DNA of 64,000 nucleotides. Source: an uncultured Rhodospira sp. (GTDB lineage: Bacteria; Pseudomonadota; Alphaproteobacteria; Rhodospirillales; Rhodospirillaceae). The stretch covers positions 1 to 64,000 of the forward strand of contig NZ_CAKZOT010000040.1 of assembly GCF_937138205.1 (NCBI RefSeq). The letters run 5' to 3'. The notes beneath the pieces are model-generated. The model had not been told where the DNA came from, searched no databases, and was given only the letters and a program-made list of their open reading frames with translations. The translations under genes and the position numbers were made by a program. Below are positions 19,454-33,121 of this stretch, in pieces; position 1 is the first letter of the stretch; the number at the start of each line of letters is the position of its first letter.

Positions 19454-20188
19454 CTACGCCGTCAGTTCCTGCACCAGCATCTCCAGGCGCGCCACGTCGT
19501 GCACCACCAGGGCATCGCGCTCACGCGTGACCATGCCCTTGCGGGCCAGGTCGTTCAGCACGCGGGCCACCGTCTCGCGCGTGGTCGAGACCCGGCTGGC
19601 GATGTCGGCGTGGATGGGGATCGGCCGGATGACGGCGCGGCCCGCGTCGTCCACCCCGGCGGCCTCGGCCTGGCGCAGCACCTCGGCCTGGACCCGGTTG
19701 TTCGCCCCCAGCGTCGACAGATCAACGATGCGTTCGGTGGCCGCGCGGATGGTGGCCGACAGGCGCCGCATGACGATCAGCGCCAGCGGCGGATGATCCG
19801 CCAGCAGCGTCAGGAAGGCCGTGGCTGGCAGGGTGGCGATCCAGCAGTCGGTGACCGCCAGCACGCTGGCCGAGCGGGGCGCGCCGTCGAACGCCGCCAA
19901 CTCGCCGAAAAAGCTGCCGGTCTCGACGTCGGCCAGCGCCACCTCGCGCCCCGAGACGGTGTAGATGATGATCCGCGCCGTGCCCTGGGCCACGAAATAG
20001 ACCTCGCGGCTCTCGCAGTCGCGGTCCAGGATCTGTTCCTGGGCCGCGTAGCGCCGCCAGCCGCACTGGCGGGCGATGCGCGCGCGCGCCTCCTCCGGTA
20101 CATCGGCGAACAGATGCACCCCGGCCAGTCCGGGCGGCCGGGCGGCGATCTCGGGCGTGCGCTGGCTTCTGGTCATCCCGGTGTCCAA
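19454..20188 (-). CDS. Crp/Fnr family transcriptional regulator
   Basis: cNMP-binding fold ([40 protein letters not shown]) and HTH ([28 protein letters not shown]). Confidence 0.9.
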   Translation of the reverse strand: MDTGMTRSQRTPEIAARPPGLAGVHLFADVPEEARARIARQCGWRRYAAQEQILDRDCESREVYFVAQGTARIIIYTVSGREVALADVETGSFFGELAAFDGAPRSASVLAVTDCWIATLPATAFLTLLADHPPLALIVMRRLSATIRAATERIVDLSTLGANNRVQAEVLRQAEAAGVDDAGRAVIRPIPIHADIASRVSTTRETVARVLNDLARKGMVTRERDALVVHDVARLEMLVQELTA

Positions 20189-20468
20189 CCCCGCGGGACC
20201 CCGCGTCCGTCACGTTAAGGCGTCAGATCCTTGGTATATCGGACCCCCAGTTTCTCACACGTTTGTCAGTGAAGGGTTAATGGCGGCGGCACGGCGCTGT
20301 TTCCGCTCTGGACCCGACCCGGGGTTCGTTGCTATATCCGCGCCGAAGCTTAATGAAAAAGCGGCGCAACGCCGCGAGTGTCGTGTGCCGGTGCCGACGA
20401 GACGGCCACCGCACACCCCTCAGCGCGGCGCGCCGGCCCCTTCGGAACAGGAAAAGGAGTCTTCCCCC

Positions 20469-21536
20469 ATGGCCCTGGTCTCCCTGCGGCAAGTCCTCGA
20501 TCACGCCGCCGAACACAGCTATGGCGTGCCGGCCTTTAACGTTAACAACATGGAACAGGTGCTGTCGATCATGAACGCGGCGCAGAAGACCGATTCGCCG
20601 GTCATTCTGCAGGCCAGCCGTGGCGCCCGCTCCTACGCCGGCGACGTCATGATCAAGCACATGATCCAGGCCGTCACCGAGATGTACCCGGACATCCCGG
20701 TCGTCATGCACCAGGACCACGGCAACGCCATGTCCACCTGCCTGTCGGCCATGGCGAACGGCTTTTCCTCGGTGATGATGGACGGCTCGCTGGAGGAGGA
20801 CGCCAAGACCCCGGCGTCGTACGACTACAATTGCGCGGTCACCGGCAAGGTGGCCGAGGCCGCGCACATGATCGGTGTGTCGGTCGAGGGCGAACTGGGC
20901 TGCCTGGGCTCGCTGGAGACCGGCAAGGGCGACAAGGAGGACGGCCACGGCTTCGAGGGCGAGCTGGACCACTCCATGCTGCTGACCGACCCGGACGAAG
21001 CCGCCGACTTCGTCGCCAAGACCAAGGTGGACGCGCTGGCCGTGGCCATCGGCACCAGCCACGGCGCCTACAAGTTCACGCGCGAGCCGACCGGCGACAT
21101 CCTGGCCATGAACGTCATCAAGGCCATCAACAAGCGCCTGCCGGACACCCACCTGGTGATGCACGGCTCCTCGTCGGTGCCGCGTGACCTGCAGGAGATG
21201 ATCAACGCGTACGGCGGCGAGATGCCCGAGACCTACGGCGTGCCGGTGTCCGAGATCGTCGAGGGCATCAAGAACGGCGTGCGCAAGGTCAACATCGACA
21301 CCGACTGCCGCATGGCCATCACCGCCGCCATCCGCAAGGTGCTGGCCGAGAAGAAGGCCGAGTTCGACCCGCGCAAGTACCTGAAGCCCTCCATGGAAGC
21401 CATGCAGAAGATCTGCGAGGACCGCTACGAGGCCTTCGGCACCGCCGGCCAGGCGCACAAGATCAAGCCGATCCCGCTGGCCGAGATGGCCAAGCGCTAT
21501 GCCTCCGGCGCGCTGGACCCGAAGGTGAAGGCATAA
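20469..21536 (+). CDS. fba: Class II fructose-bisphosphate aldolase
   Basis: [62 protein letters not shown]. Confidence 0.93.
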   Translation: MALVSLRQVLDHAAEHSYGVPAFNVNNMEQVLSIMNAAQKTDSPVILQASRGARSYAGDVMIKHMIQAVTEMYPDIPVVMHQDHGNAMSTCLSAMANGFSSVMMDGSLEEDAKTPASYDYNCAVTGKVAEAAHMIGVSVEGELGCLGSLETGKGDKEDGHGFEGELDHSMLLTDPDEAADFVAKTKVDALAVAIGTSHGAYKFTREPTGDILAMNVIKAINKRLPDTHLVMHGSSSVPRDLQEMINAYGGEMPETYGVPVSEIVEGIKNGVRKVNIDTDCRMAITAAIRKVLAEKKAEFDPRKYLKPSMEAMQKICEDRYEAFGTAGQAHKIKPIPLAEMAKRYASGALDPKVKA

Positions 21537-21547
21537 CACCGATCCGA

Positions 21548-21574
21548 CCGGGCGGGAGGAGACCTCCCGCCCGG
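21548..21574 (+). terminator. Probable transcription terminator after fba
   Basis: Perfect 12-bp stem CCGGGCGGGAGG-AGA-CCTCCCGCCCGG just after the fba stop; only a weak T tract follows. Confidence 0.5.
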
Positions 21575-21643
21575 AACCGGTCTTGTCCCTCATCACGAAA
21601 CGGTTCCGGACCGGAGAACACCCCCGTCCGGCAAGGGCACGCG

Positions 21644-22177
21644 CTACGGCGTGTCGTTGGAGCCGTTTTTCTTTATCCCTTGTCGACGCGATCGAATTTC
21701 TTGATCAAGTCGCTCTCTCTGAATTCTTGCCAGCTCACCCGGCAGCGCTAGAGAGACTATAAATCCAAACGTCGACATGCCTGCAAAGATATTATGCACA
21801 AAGTACAAATGAGACCATTCTTTTGCCTCTACAATCTCTGAAAACACCAAAAGACCCAGTATCACAATATACAACAAAAAAAGAGCATTGAATCTCTGAA
21901 GGTCCCCCTGTATTTGCTTCGCGCTCTCCCAGGCAACGCGCCAGTTTCCTGGCAACAACATACCAGGATCGCCGATTATTGAAACAACTGCGAAGAGGGA
22001 AGCTGCCAGAACTGAGAAAGTCAGCCCAATATACGCTGCTGGCGCCTCTGATTCTCTAATAGAGTCACCAAGATAGTATCCGGACCAGATGGATATGACA
22101 AGCGCAAAAGAAATGAACACGATTCTTTTTTTGTCAAATTGCCACATGTTTTCACTCCAAAAGCCCAGTCTGATCAA
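21644..22177 (-). CDS. 4-TM membrane protein of unknown family, second gene of an AT-rich cassette
   Basis: Hydrophobic segments IVFISFALVISIWSGYYLG, AYIGLTFSVLAASLFAVVSIIG, FNALFLLYIVILGLLVFSEIV, NIFAGMSTFGFIVSLALPG; overlaps upstream gene by 26 nt; low GC. Confidence 0.75.
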   Translation of the reverse strand: MIRLGFWSENMWQFDKKRIVFISFALVISIWSGYYLGDSIRESEAPAAYIGLTFSVLAASLFAVVSIIGDPGMLLPGNWRVAWESAKQIQGDLQRFNALFLLYIVILGLLVFSEIVEAKEWSHLYFVHNIFAGMSTFGFIVSLALPGELARIQRERLDQEIRSRRQGIKKNGSNDTP

Positions 22178-23051
22178 AGGTGTCCAGAGTGTCCCGCAAC
22201 TTATCTTCGCAGTCCGAGGGGTTCAGAATCCTCTTGTCCCCTGCAACTTTGTAATCCTTGTGCAGCGTCATCTTGCTTCTCGTCACCCGTAGTCCGCTTT
22301 TTGTGACGATAACAAATTCATCCTCATGATTTCGTAGAACGCTAGATGCCATGGTCGACAATAACGATTTTACTTGTGGTTTATCCCAATTCCGACCCGC
22401 CCTTAGCATCATTCGGCCAGCTACATCTGATGCTGCCGCAACTTGATTTGGGCTCAGCCGCTTGGTAATCAACGACTTAAGAAACCCTACTCCAGGATCC
22501 CCATTCGAACTCAACAATGATTCTAACACAGGGCGAAAATCTCCTACGTTCAGGTCTATTTCAGCGACGCCAGCCTGAAAGACCTTTTCGAACGCATCCC
22601 TATCAAGTATTGCTTCCAGTTTGAAATCGCAGTCATCGCGGTCAAAATGTTCAATCATGTTGATCAACAACGCATTTACTGTGCCGTCCCTTAACGTAGT
22701 GTTATGGCCGGTCCATACAACATCATTCGCGCGAATAACAACGAAAAGCTGTGACTGAATAAACTCCATGCCTTTTGGCGGGTCCGTCACATCGGCATCA
22801 AGGGCCTCAACACCAGTTGCGGCAGGGATTACCGCCGCAGGGGCTCCCTTTTCGAAGACGACCAAATGCAGAAAGCACGATGTCCGCTTCATTGACCGAC
22901 GCGCGACAACAACATCAAAGTCATCACCGTATTCAAAAACCGGGCACTCCGCCCTCGGGACGCCACTGAAACAGTCTTTAATCACCTCTGAAAGGTCTGA
23001 TCTTTGGTTTGAAAACCAAACTACACGGCGATAATGGGCGGTCTTTCGCAT
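22152..23051 (-). CDS. Soluble protein of unknown family (up to 299 aa), first gene of an AT-rich cassette
   Basis: Long ORF MRKTAHYRRVVWFSNQRSDLSEVIKDCFSGVPRAECPVFEYGDDFDVVVARR...GMEFIQSQLFVVIRANDVVWTGHNTTLRDGTVNALLINMIEHF; markedly lower GC than flanks. Confidence 0.75.
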   Translation of the reverse strand: MRKTAHYRRVVWFSNQRSDLSEVIKDCFSGVPRAECPVFEYGDDFDVVVARRSMKRTSCFLHLVVFEKGAPAAVIPAATGVEALDADVTDPPKGMEFIQSQLFVVIRANDVVWTGHNTTLRDGTVNALLINMIEHFDRDDCDFKLEAILDRDAFEKVFQAGVAEIDLNVGDFRPVLESLLSSNGDPGVGFLKSLITKRLSPNQVAAASDVAGRMMLRAGRNWDKPQVKSLLSTMASSVLRNHEDEFVIVTKSGLRVTRSKMTLHKDYKVAGDKRILNPSDCEDKLRDTLDTFDQTGLLE

Positions 23052-23177
23052 TCATCCCTCCATAGTGTTTCGGGAGAGTATACTGCGGAACTCGCCAAAC
23101 GGTCAATGCGCCGTGAACACGACCGATGCGACCGTCTTGGGGGGATTGTGCCGAGCTGGTCGGACGAGCGGTTTCAT

Positions 23178-23217
23178 CCGCTCTGGATTGCTTCGTCGCT
23201 TCGCTCCTCGCAAAGAC
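23178..23217. repeat. Palindromic repeat family 1, truncated copy R3 (one arm only)
   Basis: ccgctctggattgcttcgtcgcttcgctcctcgcaaagac. Confidence 0.75.
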
Positions 23218-23380
23218 AGGCTTCTCGGCGTATTTCTAGCTTGCGCCCTGGCACGCGACGACGCGACCTCTTTTCGTCGTCGCGGTGGAGTGTCGGCATT
23301 CCACCCTTGACCCGTTGCGAGTCGGCGCCCCATGTAGGGCCTTCTCCCACGCTTTCCCGCCCGCCCGGAGGTTTCCGCCG

Positions 23381-23950
23381 ATGACGCCCGCTCCCGCCCA
23401 TGACCCGATCCAGTGGCACGGCACCACCATCCTGTCGGTGCGCAAGAACGGGCGGGTGGTGATCGCCGGCGACGGGCAGGTGTCGTTCGGCCAGACGGTG
23501 ATGAAATCCAACGCCCGCAAGGTCCGCCCCCTGTCGGACGGCAAGGTGCTGGCGGGCTTCGCCGGCGCCACCGCCGATGCCTTCGCCCTGCTGGAGCGGC
23601 TGGAGGGCCAACTTGAGAAGCACCCCGGCCAGCTCACCCGCGCCTGCGTCGAGATGGCCAAGGACTGGCGCACCGACCGCTACCTGCGCCGGCTGGAAGC
23701 CATGATGGCGGTGGTGGACAAGGACGTCTCGTTGGTGCTCACCGGCAACGGCGACGTGCTGGAGCCCGAGGACGGCCTGATCGGCATCGGCTCCGGCGGC
23801 TCTTATGCCCTGGCCGCCGCCCGCGCCCTGGCCGACCGCGACGACATGGACGCCGAGGCCATCGCCCGCAAGGCCATGACCATCGCCGCCGACATCTGCG
23901 TCTACACCAACCACAGCGTCATCGTGGAAACCCTGGGCGGCGAGACCTGA
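23381..23950 (+). CDS. hslV: ATP-dependent protease subunit HslV
   Basis: [37 protein letters not shown], catalytic Thr context; immediately upstream of hslU. Confidence 0.96.
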   Translation: MTPAPAHDPIQWHGTTILSVRKNGRVVIAGDGQVSFGQTVMKSNARKVRPLSDGKVLAGFAGATADAFALLERLEGQLEKHPGQLTRACVEMAKDWRTDRYLRRLEAMMAVVDKDVSLVLTGNGDVLEPEDGLIGIGSGGSYALAAARALADRDDMDAEAIARKAMTIAADICVYTNHSVIVETLGGET

Positions 23951-24008
23951 CCCTCGCCATCATTCCGCCGCGTTTCACCCGCCCCGCCCAACGTCTCCGG
24001 ACCTCGTC

Positions 24009-25322
24009 ATGCCTGCCTTCAGCCCCCGCGAAATCGTCTCCGAACTGGACCGCTTCATCATCGGCCAGGGGGAGGCCAAGCGCGCCGTCGCCATCGCCCT
24101 GCGCAACCGCTGGCGCCGCCAGCAGTTGCCCGAGGGCTTGCGCGAGGAGGTGCTGCCCAAGAACATCCTGATGATCGGCCCCACCGGCGTCGGCAAGACC
24201 GAGATCGCCCGCCGCCTTGCCCGCCTGGCCGAGGCCCCGTTCCTCAAGGTCGAGGCCACCAAGTTCACTGAGGTCGGCTATGTCGGCCGCGACGTCGAAA
24301 GCATCGTGCGTGACCTGGTCGAGGTGGCCATCACCGAAACCCGCGAGCGGATGCGCAAGCGCGTCCACGCCAAGGCGGAGCTTGCCGCCGAGGACCGGGT
24401 CCTCGATGCCCTGGTGGGCAATACCGCCAAGGACAGCACGCGCCAGAACTTCCGCAAGATGCTGCGCGAGGGCCGGCTGGCCGACAAGGAAGTCGACATC
24501 GAGGTGCGCGACAATGCCGGTATGTCCATGCCCATGATGGACATCCCCGGGATGCAGGGCACCCAGGCCGGGATGCTCAACCTGGGTGATCTGTTCGGCA
24601 AGGCCTTCGGCGGCCGCACCACCCGCAAGCGCATGACGGTCGAGGCCAGCTACGAGGTTCTGGTGCGCGAGGAGGCCGACAACCTGCTCGACGAGGACCA
24701 GGTGGTGAAGGAGGCCATCGCCGCCGTCGAGGACAACGGGATCGTCTTCCTGGACGAGCTGGACAAGATCACCGCCCGCAGCGACACGCGCGGCGGCGCC
24801 GACGTCTCGCGCGAAGGCGTGCAGCGCGACCTGCTGCCGCTGATCGAGGGCACGACGGTGACCACCAAGCACGGATTGGTGCGCACCGATCACATCCTGT
24901 TCGTGGCCTCCGGCGCGTTCCACCTGGCCAAGCCGTCGGACTTGCTGCCGGAGTTGCAGGGCCGCCTGCCGATCCGGGTGGAGCTGTCGGCCCTGGGGCG
25001 CGACGACTTCGTGCGAATCCTGACCGAGCCCGAGGCCAGCCTGATCAAGCAGTACAAGGCGCTGATGGGCACCGAGGGCGTGACGCTGGAGTTCGAGGAC
25101 GACGCCATCCTGGCCATCGCCGATCTGGCGGCCGAGATCAACACGTCGGTCGAGAACATCGGCGCGCGGCGCCTGCACACGGTGCTGGAACGGCTGTTGG
25201 AGGAGATCTCGTTCACCGCCTCGGACCGCGGCGGCGAGACCATCGTCGTCAACGCCGAGATGGTGCGCGAGCGCGTCAACCCGCTGGCCAAGTCGTCCGA
25301 CCTGTCGAAGTTCATTCTCTGA
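24009..25322 (+). CDS. hslU: ATP-dependent protease ATPase subunit HslU
   Basis: [61 protein letters not shown]. Confidence 0.97.
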   Translation: MPAFSPREIVSELDRFIIGQGEAKRAVAIALRNRWRRQQLPEGLREEVLPKNILMIGPTGVGKTEIARRLARLAEAPFLKVEATKFTEVGYVGRDVESIVRDLVEVAITETRERMRKRVHAKAELAAEDRVLDALVGNTAKDSTRQNFRKMLREGRLADKEVDIEVRDNAGMSMPMMDIPGMQGTQAGMLNLGDLFGKAFGGRTTRKRMTVEASYEVLVREEADNLLDEDQVVKEAIAAVEDNGIVFLDELDKITARSDTRGGADVSREGVQRDLLPLIEGTTVTTKHGLVRTDHILFVASGAFHLAKPSDLLPELQGRLPIRVELSALGRDDFVRILTEPEASLIKQYKALMGTEGVTLEFEDDAILAIADLAAEINTSVENIGARRLHTVLERLLEEISFTASDRGGETIVVNAEMVRERVNPLAKSSDLSKFIL

Positions 25323-25344
25323 CGGTCGGGGACCGCGTCAGGGG

Positions 25345-25683
25345 ATGGCGACCGAAGCGCAGCGGGCCGCCATCCTGGCGCGCCTGGACGAGATCGAGGC
25401 GGAGATGAATCGCGCCGGCCTGTGGCTGGAGCGGCTGCCCGACCCACCGGCCACGGGGCCGCTTGATCCGGAGACGGGGTTCGAGGCGTGGCTGCAGGGC
25501 GTCTTCCTGCCCAACGCCCGGCGGGCGGCCGAGTCCGACACCCTGCCCTCGCGCAGCCAGGTCGGTGTGATGGCGCAACGCCAGTACGACTACCACAGCA
25601 TCGTGCCGGAGGCGTTGCGGCTGGTCGAACTGCTGCACGATTTTGACCGCATGGTCGAGGCGGCGGCGCGGCGGCGCCGATAA
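25345..25683 (+). CDS. YqcC-like protein (DUF446)
   Basis: Short ORF with FEAWLQGVFLPNARRAAESDTLPSRSQV, resembling the YqcC pattern. Confidence 0.7.
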   Translation: MATEAQRAAILARLDEIEAEMNRAGLWLERLPDPPATGPLDPETGFEAWLQGVFLPNARRAAESDTLPSRSQVGVMAQRQYDYHSIVPEALRLVELLHDFDRMVEAAARRRR

Positions 25684-25715
25684 CACTGGCCGCGTCCCGT
25701 TCAACAGGCCGGAGA

Positions 25716-26120
25716 TCAGCCCCCGACGGCGGCCACCAGGGCCTCGGCCACGCCCACGGCCTTGGCGGCGCGGCCCTTGGCGAACTCGTCGTCGGCCTCG
25801 GCTAGGTCGTCGCGGGCGGACTGCAGCCGCTCGCGGGCCTTTTCACCCGACACGCCCTCGAGGTCGAACGCTTCCTCGGCCAGAACGGTGCAGCGCTCCT
25901 CGGTCACCTCGGCGAAACCGCCGGCGACGAACAGGCGCGTCCTCACCTTGCCGCCTTCGTGGATGTCGATCACCCCCGGCCGCACGGTCGAGAGCATCGG
26001 CGCGTGGCGGGGCAGCACGCCGAAGTCGCCCTCGACGCCGGGCACGACCACCATCTCCACCGGCTCCGAGATCAGCAGCCGGTCCGGCGAGACCAGTTCG
26101 AATTCCGTCGTTTCCGCCAT
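25716..26120 (-). CDS. atpC: F1F0 ATP synthase epsilon subunit
   Basis: FELVSPDRLLISEPVEMVVVPGVEGDFGVLPRHAPMLSTVRPGVIDI; start may be 9 nt further upstream. Confidence 0.93.
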   Translation of the reverse strand: MAETTEFELVSPDRLLISEPVEMVVVPGVEGDFGVLPRHAPMLSTVRPGVIDIHEGGKVRTRLFVAGGFAEVTEERCTVLAEEAFDLEGVSGEKARERLQSARDDLAEADDEFAKGRAAKAVGVAEALVAAVGG

Positions 26121-26243
26121 CGCCTGCATCACTCCTGAGGATCTCCGCCCCGTAGACCGGCCTGCGTCCATGGCAGGACCACCGCCGTCCCGGGTCTTTT
26201 CACCACGCCTGGGATGGGGCAAGGCATCGCCCCATATGCTCCG

Positions 26244-26341
26244 TCATTGCGAGCCGTCACCGTTGAGAGTGACGCAATCCAGGGCGAAGCAAAACGCCCG
26301 GTGCCCTGGATTGCCTCGCCGCTTCGCGCCTCGCGATGACG
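26244..26341. repeat. Palindromic repeat family 1, copy R4, between atpD and atpC
   Basis: tcattgcgagccgtcaccgttgagagtgacgcaatccagggcg...ccctggattgcctcgccgcttcgcgcctcgcgatgacgg. Confidence 0.85.
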
Positions 26342-26362
26342 GGTCCTGTTTGCCCCGTCCGG

Positions 26363-27841
<1,479 letters not shown>

Positions 27842-27900
27842 TTACGGTCGTATGCGTCTGGGTGCCCGGGTCGAGGCGCGAGCGGCCTGGATGGCCGCGT

Positions 27901-28794
27901 CTACAGCGCCTCGGCGCCGGAGATGATTTCGATCAGTTCCTTGGTGATCATCGCCTGGCGGGTGCGGTTGTACTGCAGCGTCAGGTCGTCGATCATCTCG
28001 CCCGCGTTGCGGGTGGCGTTGTCCATGGCCGTCATGCGCGCCCCCTGCTCGGAGGCGTAGTTCTCGGTCATGGCCCGGAAGATCTGGGTCTTGACGTTGA
28101 GCGGCAGCAGATCGGCCAGGATCTCTTCCTCGGAGGGTTCGAACTCGTAGATCGCCTTGGCCTCGCCGTCGCCCGCCTCGTTGTCGTTGGCGCTTTCGGG
28201 TACCGGGAACGGAATGAGCTGCTGGCGAGTCGGGATCTGGCTGATGGCCGACCGGAATCGGTTGTAGATCACCGTGCAGACGTCGAACTCATCGCCCTCG
28301 AACATGTCCAGCACGCGCTGGGCCACCGGCTCGGCCTCGGCGTAGGTGACGGTGCGCCGGCCCCAGTCCTCGAACGTATCAACGATCAGCTTGTGATGAT
28401 CGCGCTTGAGGATGTCGCGCACCTTGCGGCCGACGCACAGGATCCGCACGTCCTTGCCGTCGGCCTGCAACTCGCGGATCAGGGCGCGCGCGTTGCGTGC
28501 GATGTTCGAGTTCAAGCCGCCGCACAGGCCCCGGTTCGAGGAGACGACGACGATCAGGTGGCGTTGTGTCGAACCGGTCCCGGCCAGCAATTTGGGCGCG
28601 CCGGGCAGGCCGGCCACGCTGCCGGCCAGGGTGCCGAGCATCCGGTCCATGCGCTCGGCGAACGGGCGGCTCGATTCGGCCGCCTCCTGCGCCTTCCGCA
28701 GGCGCGAGGCGGCGACCATCTTCATGGCCGAGGTGATCTTCTTGGTCGACTTGACCGAGGAGATCCGGCTGCGGAGGTCCTTCAAGCTGGGCAT
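27901..28794 (-). CDS. atpG: F1F0 ATP synthase gamma subunit
   Basis: [36 protein letters not shown]...[27 protein letters not shown]. Confidence 0.97.
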   Translation of the reverse strand: MPSLKDLRSRISSVKSTKKITSAMKMVAASRLRKAQEAAESSRPFAERMDRMLGTLAGSVAGLPGAPKLLAGTGSTQRHLIVVVSSNRGLCGGLNSNIARNARALIRELQADGKDVRILCVGRKVRDILKRDHHKLIVDTFEDWGRRTVTYAEAEPVAQRVLDMFEGDEFDVCTVIYNRFRSAISQIPTRQQLIPFPVPESANDNEAGDGEAKAIYEFEPSEEEILADLLPLNVKTQIFRAMTENYASEQGARMTAMDNATRNAGEMIDDLTLQYNRTRQAMITKELIEIISGAEAL

Positions 28795-28833
28795 GAAACG
28801 CGGTGCCTTTCGTCCTGGAGGAAGCGGTCACAC

Positions 28834-30365
<1,532 letters not shown>

Positions 30366-30369
<4 letters not shown>

Positions 30370-30926
30370 CCAACCCCTTTCATGGAGAGACTCAAGCGTT
30401 GCAGGCGGGAGCGCAGGGAACTGTCAACCATGCGCGACCCCAGGCGGACGACCATGCCGCCCAACAGATCGGGATCGACCCGCGATTCAATGGTCACCTC
30501 GTTGCCGACCACCTGCTTCAGGCGAGCGGCGAGGTTGGCGCTCTGCTGGCTGCTCAGCGGGCGGGCGGTGACGACCTCGGCCGTCATCTCGCCGCGCCGC
30601 CGCGCCAGATGGCGCTGGAAGGCGAGGATCATGCCCGGCAGGGCGAACAGGCGGCCCTTGCGCGCCACCAGTCCCAGGAAGTTGCGCGTGACCGGCGCCG
30701 CCTCGATGCGCTCGGCCAGGGCCAGGATGGCCTTTTCCTGGTCGGCACGCGACACCAGCGGGCTGGCGATGACGCGGCGCAGGTCGTCGCTGTCCGCCAG
30801 CATGTCCCGCAGGGCCTTGAGGTCGGCGGCCACCGCGTCGACGGCCCTGGACTCGTCGGCCAGATCATAGAGCGCCGTCGCATAACGAACGGCGAGGCCG
30901 GATACCCGTGTCGATTCCGATGCCAC
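30366..30926 (-). CDS. atpH: F1F0 ATP synthase delta subunit
   Basis: [34 protein letters not shown]...[35 protein letters not shown] start proposed at VASESTRV. Confidence 0.93.
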
Positions 30927-31428
30927 TGTCGCGCTGTCCCGATGTTTCGTGCTGACCGCCGCCGCCGCCCGACGAATCCGGCAGGGCACTGAATTTAAAC
31001 ATGAAAACTGGCCTTCGGAGGGGGTGCCGCCGAAGACGGGGGTTCCTTAGCACACTCCTTTCGCGGTTTGCAAGTGGCCGCCGAGCCGTTCCAACCGCGT
31101 TCCGCCGGCCGCGCACGGGCGTTGCGTGCCCCGACACCACCCGCGCGGGGTCACAAACCGGCCATAAAGGGGCGCCACGCTGATCCTGTGAGCCAACGCC
31201 CGACGCCATGGACCCGACACGAGCCTGACACGAGACTGCAAACCCGATTGAGCCGGGGAGTCGGATCCAGTATGAAGTTCGGTGTCCTGTTCCGCCGCGC
31301 GGCGAGGACAGCCGGCGCCAGCGCCGGGGAACTGCTGGACGCCGGGCGGGTTCGACCACGCGGGCTCTTGCGGTTCGTTGAACCCTCATTCAACTGGTTT
31401 CTTGGAAGAACACAGAGGAGACTCTCCA

Positions 31429-31851
31429 ATGCTGAGGACCTTGATCGCGGCCACCGGTATCGCCCTGACCATGGGCGTGGGCGCCACTGCCGCCTCCGCC
31501 GCCGACGTGGAAAACGGCGAAAAGTGGGCCAATCGCGTCTGCAAGGCCTGCCATACCTTCGACGAGGGCGGCAAGCACATGGTCGGCCCGAACCTGTGGG
31601 GGATCGTCGGCAAGACGCCCGGCACCATCGAGGGCTATGACTACGAAGCCCGCAACCCGAACGGCAGCGCCGCGATCCACTTCGCGGACAACGGCATCGA
31701 GTCCTGGACCGAGGAAAAGCTCGCCGAGTACATCGCCAACGTGACCGCGTTCCAGGACGAGTACGGCAACGGCAACCGCAGCGCCATGGTCGTCAGCCTG
31801 CCGCCGAACGCGGCCCCGGACGTGGCCGCGTACCTTGGCACGCTGAAGTAA
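31429..31851 (+). CDS. Cytochrome c2-like class I c-type cytochrome
   Basis: Signal peptide, VCKACH heme-binding motif, MVGPNLWGIVGKTPGTIEGYDY, NRSAMVVSLP axial Met region. Confidence 0.9.
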   Translation: MLRTLIAATGIALTMGVGATAASAADVENGEKWANRVCKACHTFDEGGKHMVGPNLWGIVGKTPGTIEGYDYEARNPNGSAAIHFADNGIESWTEEKLAEYIANVTAFQDEYGNGNRSAMVVSLPPNAAPDVAAYLGTLK

Positions 31852-31892
31852 GAGGGACGGCCCGCCAACCACGGCGGGCACCCCCGTCGAAG

Positions 31893-31923
31893 CCGCCGCC
31901 CTGGTCCCTGGGGCGGCGGTTTT
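31893..31923 (+). terminator. Rho-independent terminator after the cytochrome c2 gene
   Basis: CCGCCGCCC ... GGGCGGCGG stem followed by TTTT, about 40 nt after the stop codon. Confidence 0.75.
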
Positions 31924-32066
31924 CGTGTGCGAAGACCGAGCGGAGTCGGGCGGTGACAGGACAAGGTCGGGTCAGTCTGGGAGACGAGGCCCCGACCAAC
32001 GAGCGAAGCGGCCACGACCGCCCGACCCTCCATGCTGTAGGCGGTGGCGACGTTCAAGCGGGGGCG

Positions 32067-32900
32067 TCATGACCCTTCAGGTGGCGGTTCGCGAGCGGCG
32101 CGGATCTGGTCCTCGGTCATGCCGGCCCGGCGCATCTCTTCCTCGGCCTTGGCCCAGTACGCCTCGGGATCGCCCCAGATCAGCCGGCGGACCTCCGGGT
32201 CGAGGGGAACGACCCCACCCGCTGGCTCGTCCTCAATGGGGTCGCATTGCCAGTCGATAGGCCCTTCCCGAAGCGTGGTCCAGTAGTCGGCCCTGGGATT
32301 GAGCGGCGCGATCACGTCCCAAAGGGCGCCAGGATCATAGAGTGTCTCACCCTCGTGCCCGTTCTCGTCGTGCTGGGCACGGAATCGGATGACGCCGGCC
32401 TCCTGCGCCGCGACGATTGAGCGCAGCATGGCCAGCACGCTGTCGAAGGCGATGAACAGGCGCGGGGAGAGGCTCCCAAGGTTGGCGACGACAGGCGCTT
32501 GGCCGTTCTCGCTCCAGTGGGGAAACACATCGAAGCTGACGGCGTCTCGGGTCGCGTCTCCCCGGAAGGCGAGAAGCCTGTCGAAGGCATGGCGCTGCTT
32601 CTCAATGCGGATGATCTTGAGGCCACGGATGACCCAGTCGATGGGGTCCCAATGATGGCCGAGGAAGATGGCGCTCTTCCACTGCGACATGGTATTCGGT
32701 TGCGGGACGCCGTCGAACACGGTGTAGAGGGCGGCGTAGTCCTCCGGGATCGGGTCGAAGAACGCCCGCAGTTCGTCCAGACGCGCGCGGGCCTTCGATG
32801 ACTTCTTGATGCGCCGCGCGATGGCCCGCCCATTTTGCGCGTGGAAGTCACGGATGGCGAACACCAACTGTTCGATTTCGTCGAGGAGGTCCTGGCCCAT
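32067..32900 (-). CDS. SMI1/KNR4 (SUKH)-like protein
   Basis: FFDPIPEDYAALYTVFDGV...VSFDVFPHWSENGQAPVVANLGSLSPRLFIAFDSVLAML resembles the SUKH pattern. Confidence 0.5.
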   Translation of the reverse strand: MGQDLLDEIEQLVFAIRDFHAQNGRAIARRIKKSSKARARLDELRAFFDPIPEDYAALYTVFDGVPQPNTMSQWKSAIFLGHHWDPIDWVIRGLKIIRIEKQRHAFDRLLAFRGDATRDAVSFDVFPHWSENGQAPVVANLGSLSPRLFIAFDSVLAMLRSIVAAQEAGVIRFRAQHDENGHEGETLYDPGALWDVIAPLNPRADYWTTLREGPIDWQCDPIEDEPAGGVVPLDPEVRRLIWGDPEAYWAKAEEEMRRAGMTEDQIRAAREPPPEGS

Positions 32901-33121
32901 GTCACTCCCGCCCAGCTTCGCCCTAAAGAATATGGCATGTAAGGGGATCACGAGGCGCGAAATCTTGGACAATGGCGGCGGTGTGAGAACAGCCCCATGC
33001 GGTATCGATCTGGGTCCGTCGGCCCCTTTTTCTTCCCTACAAAATGAATAGGTATGGCGCGGTCCGCCGGCCCGGCCGGCCGGGCGCACCGTCCTCGCTT
33101 TCCCACCCCAAGATCCCGCGA

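Noticed and set aside
22152-23051. Calling the AT-rich cassette Kiwa (KwaA/KwaB)
   Set aside because: Gene order and sequence motifs do not support it by eye; only the soluble-plus-TM architecture is similar.
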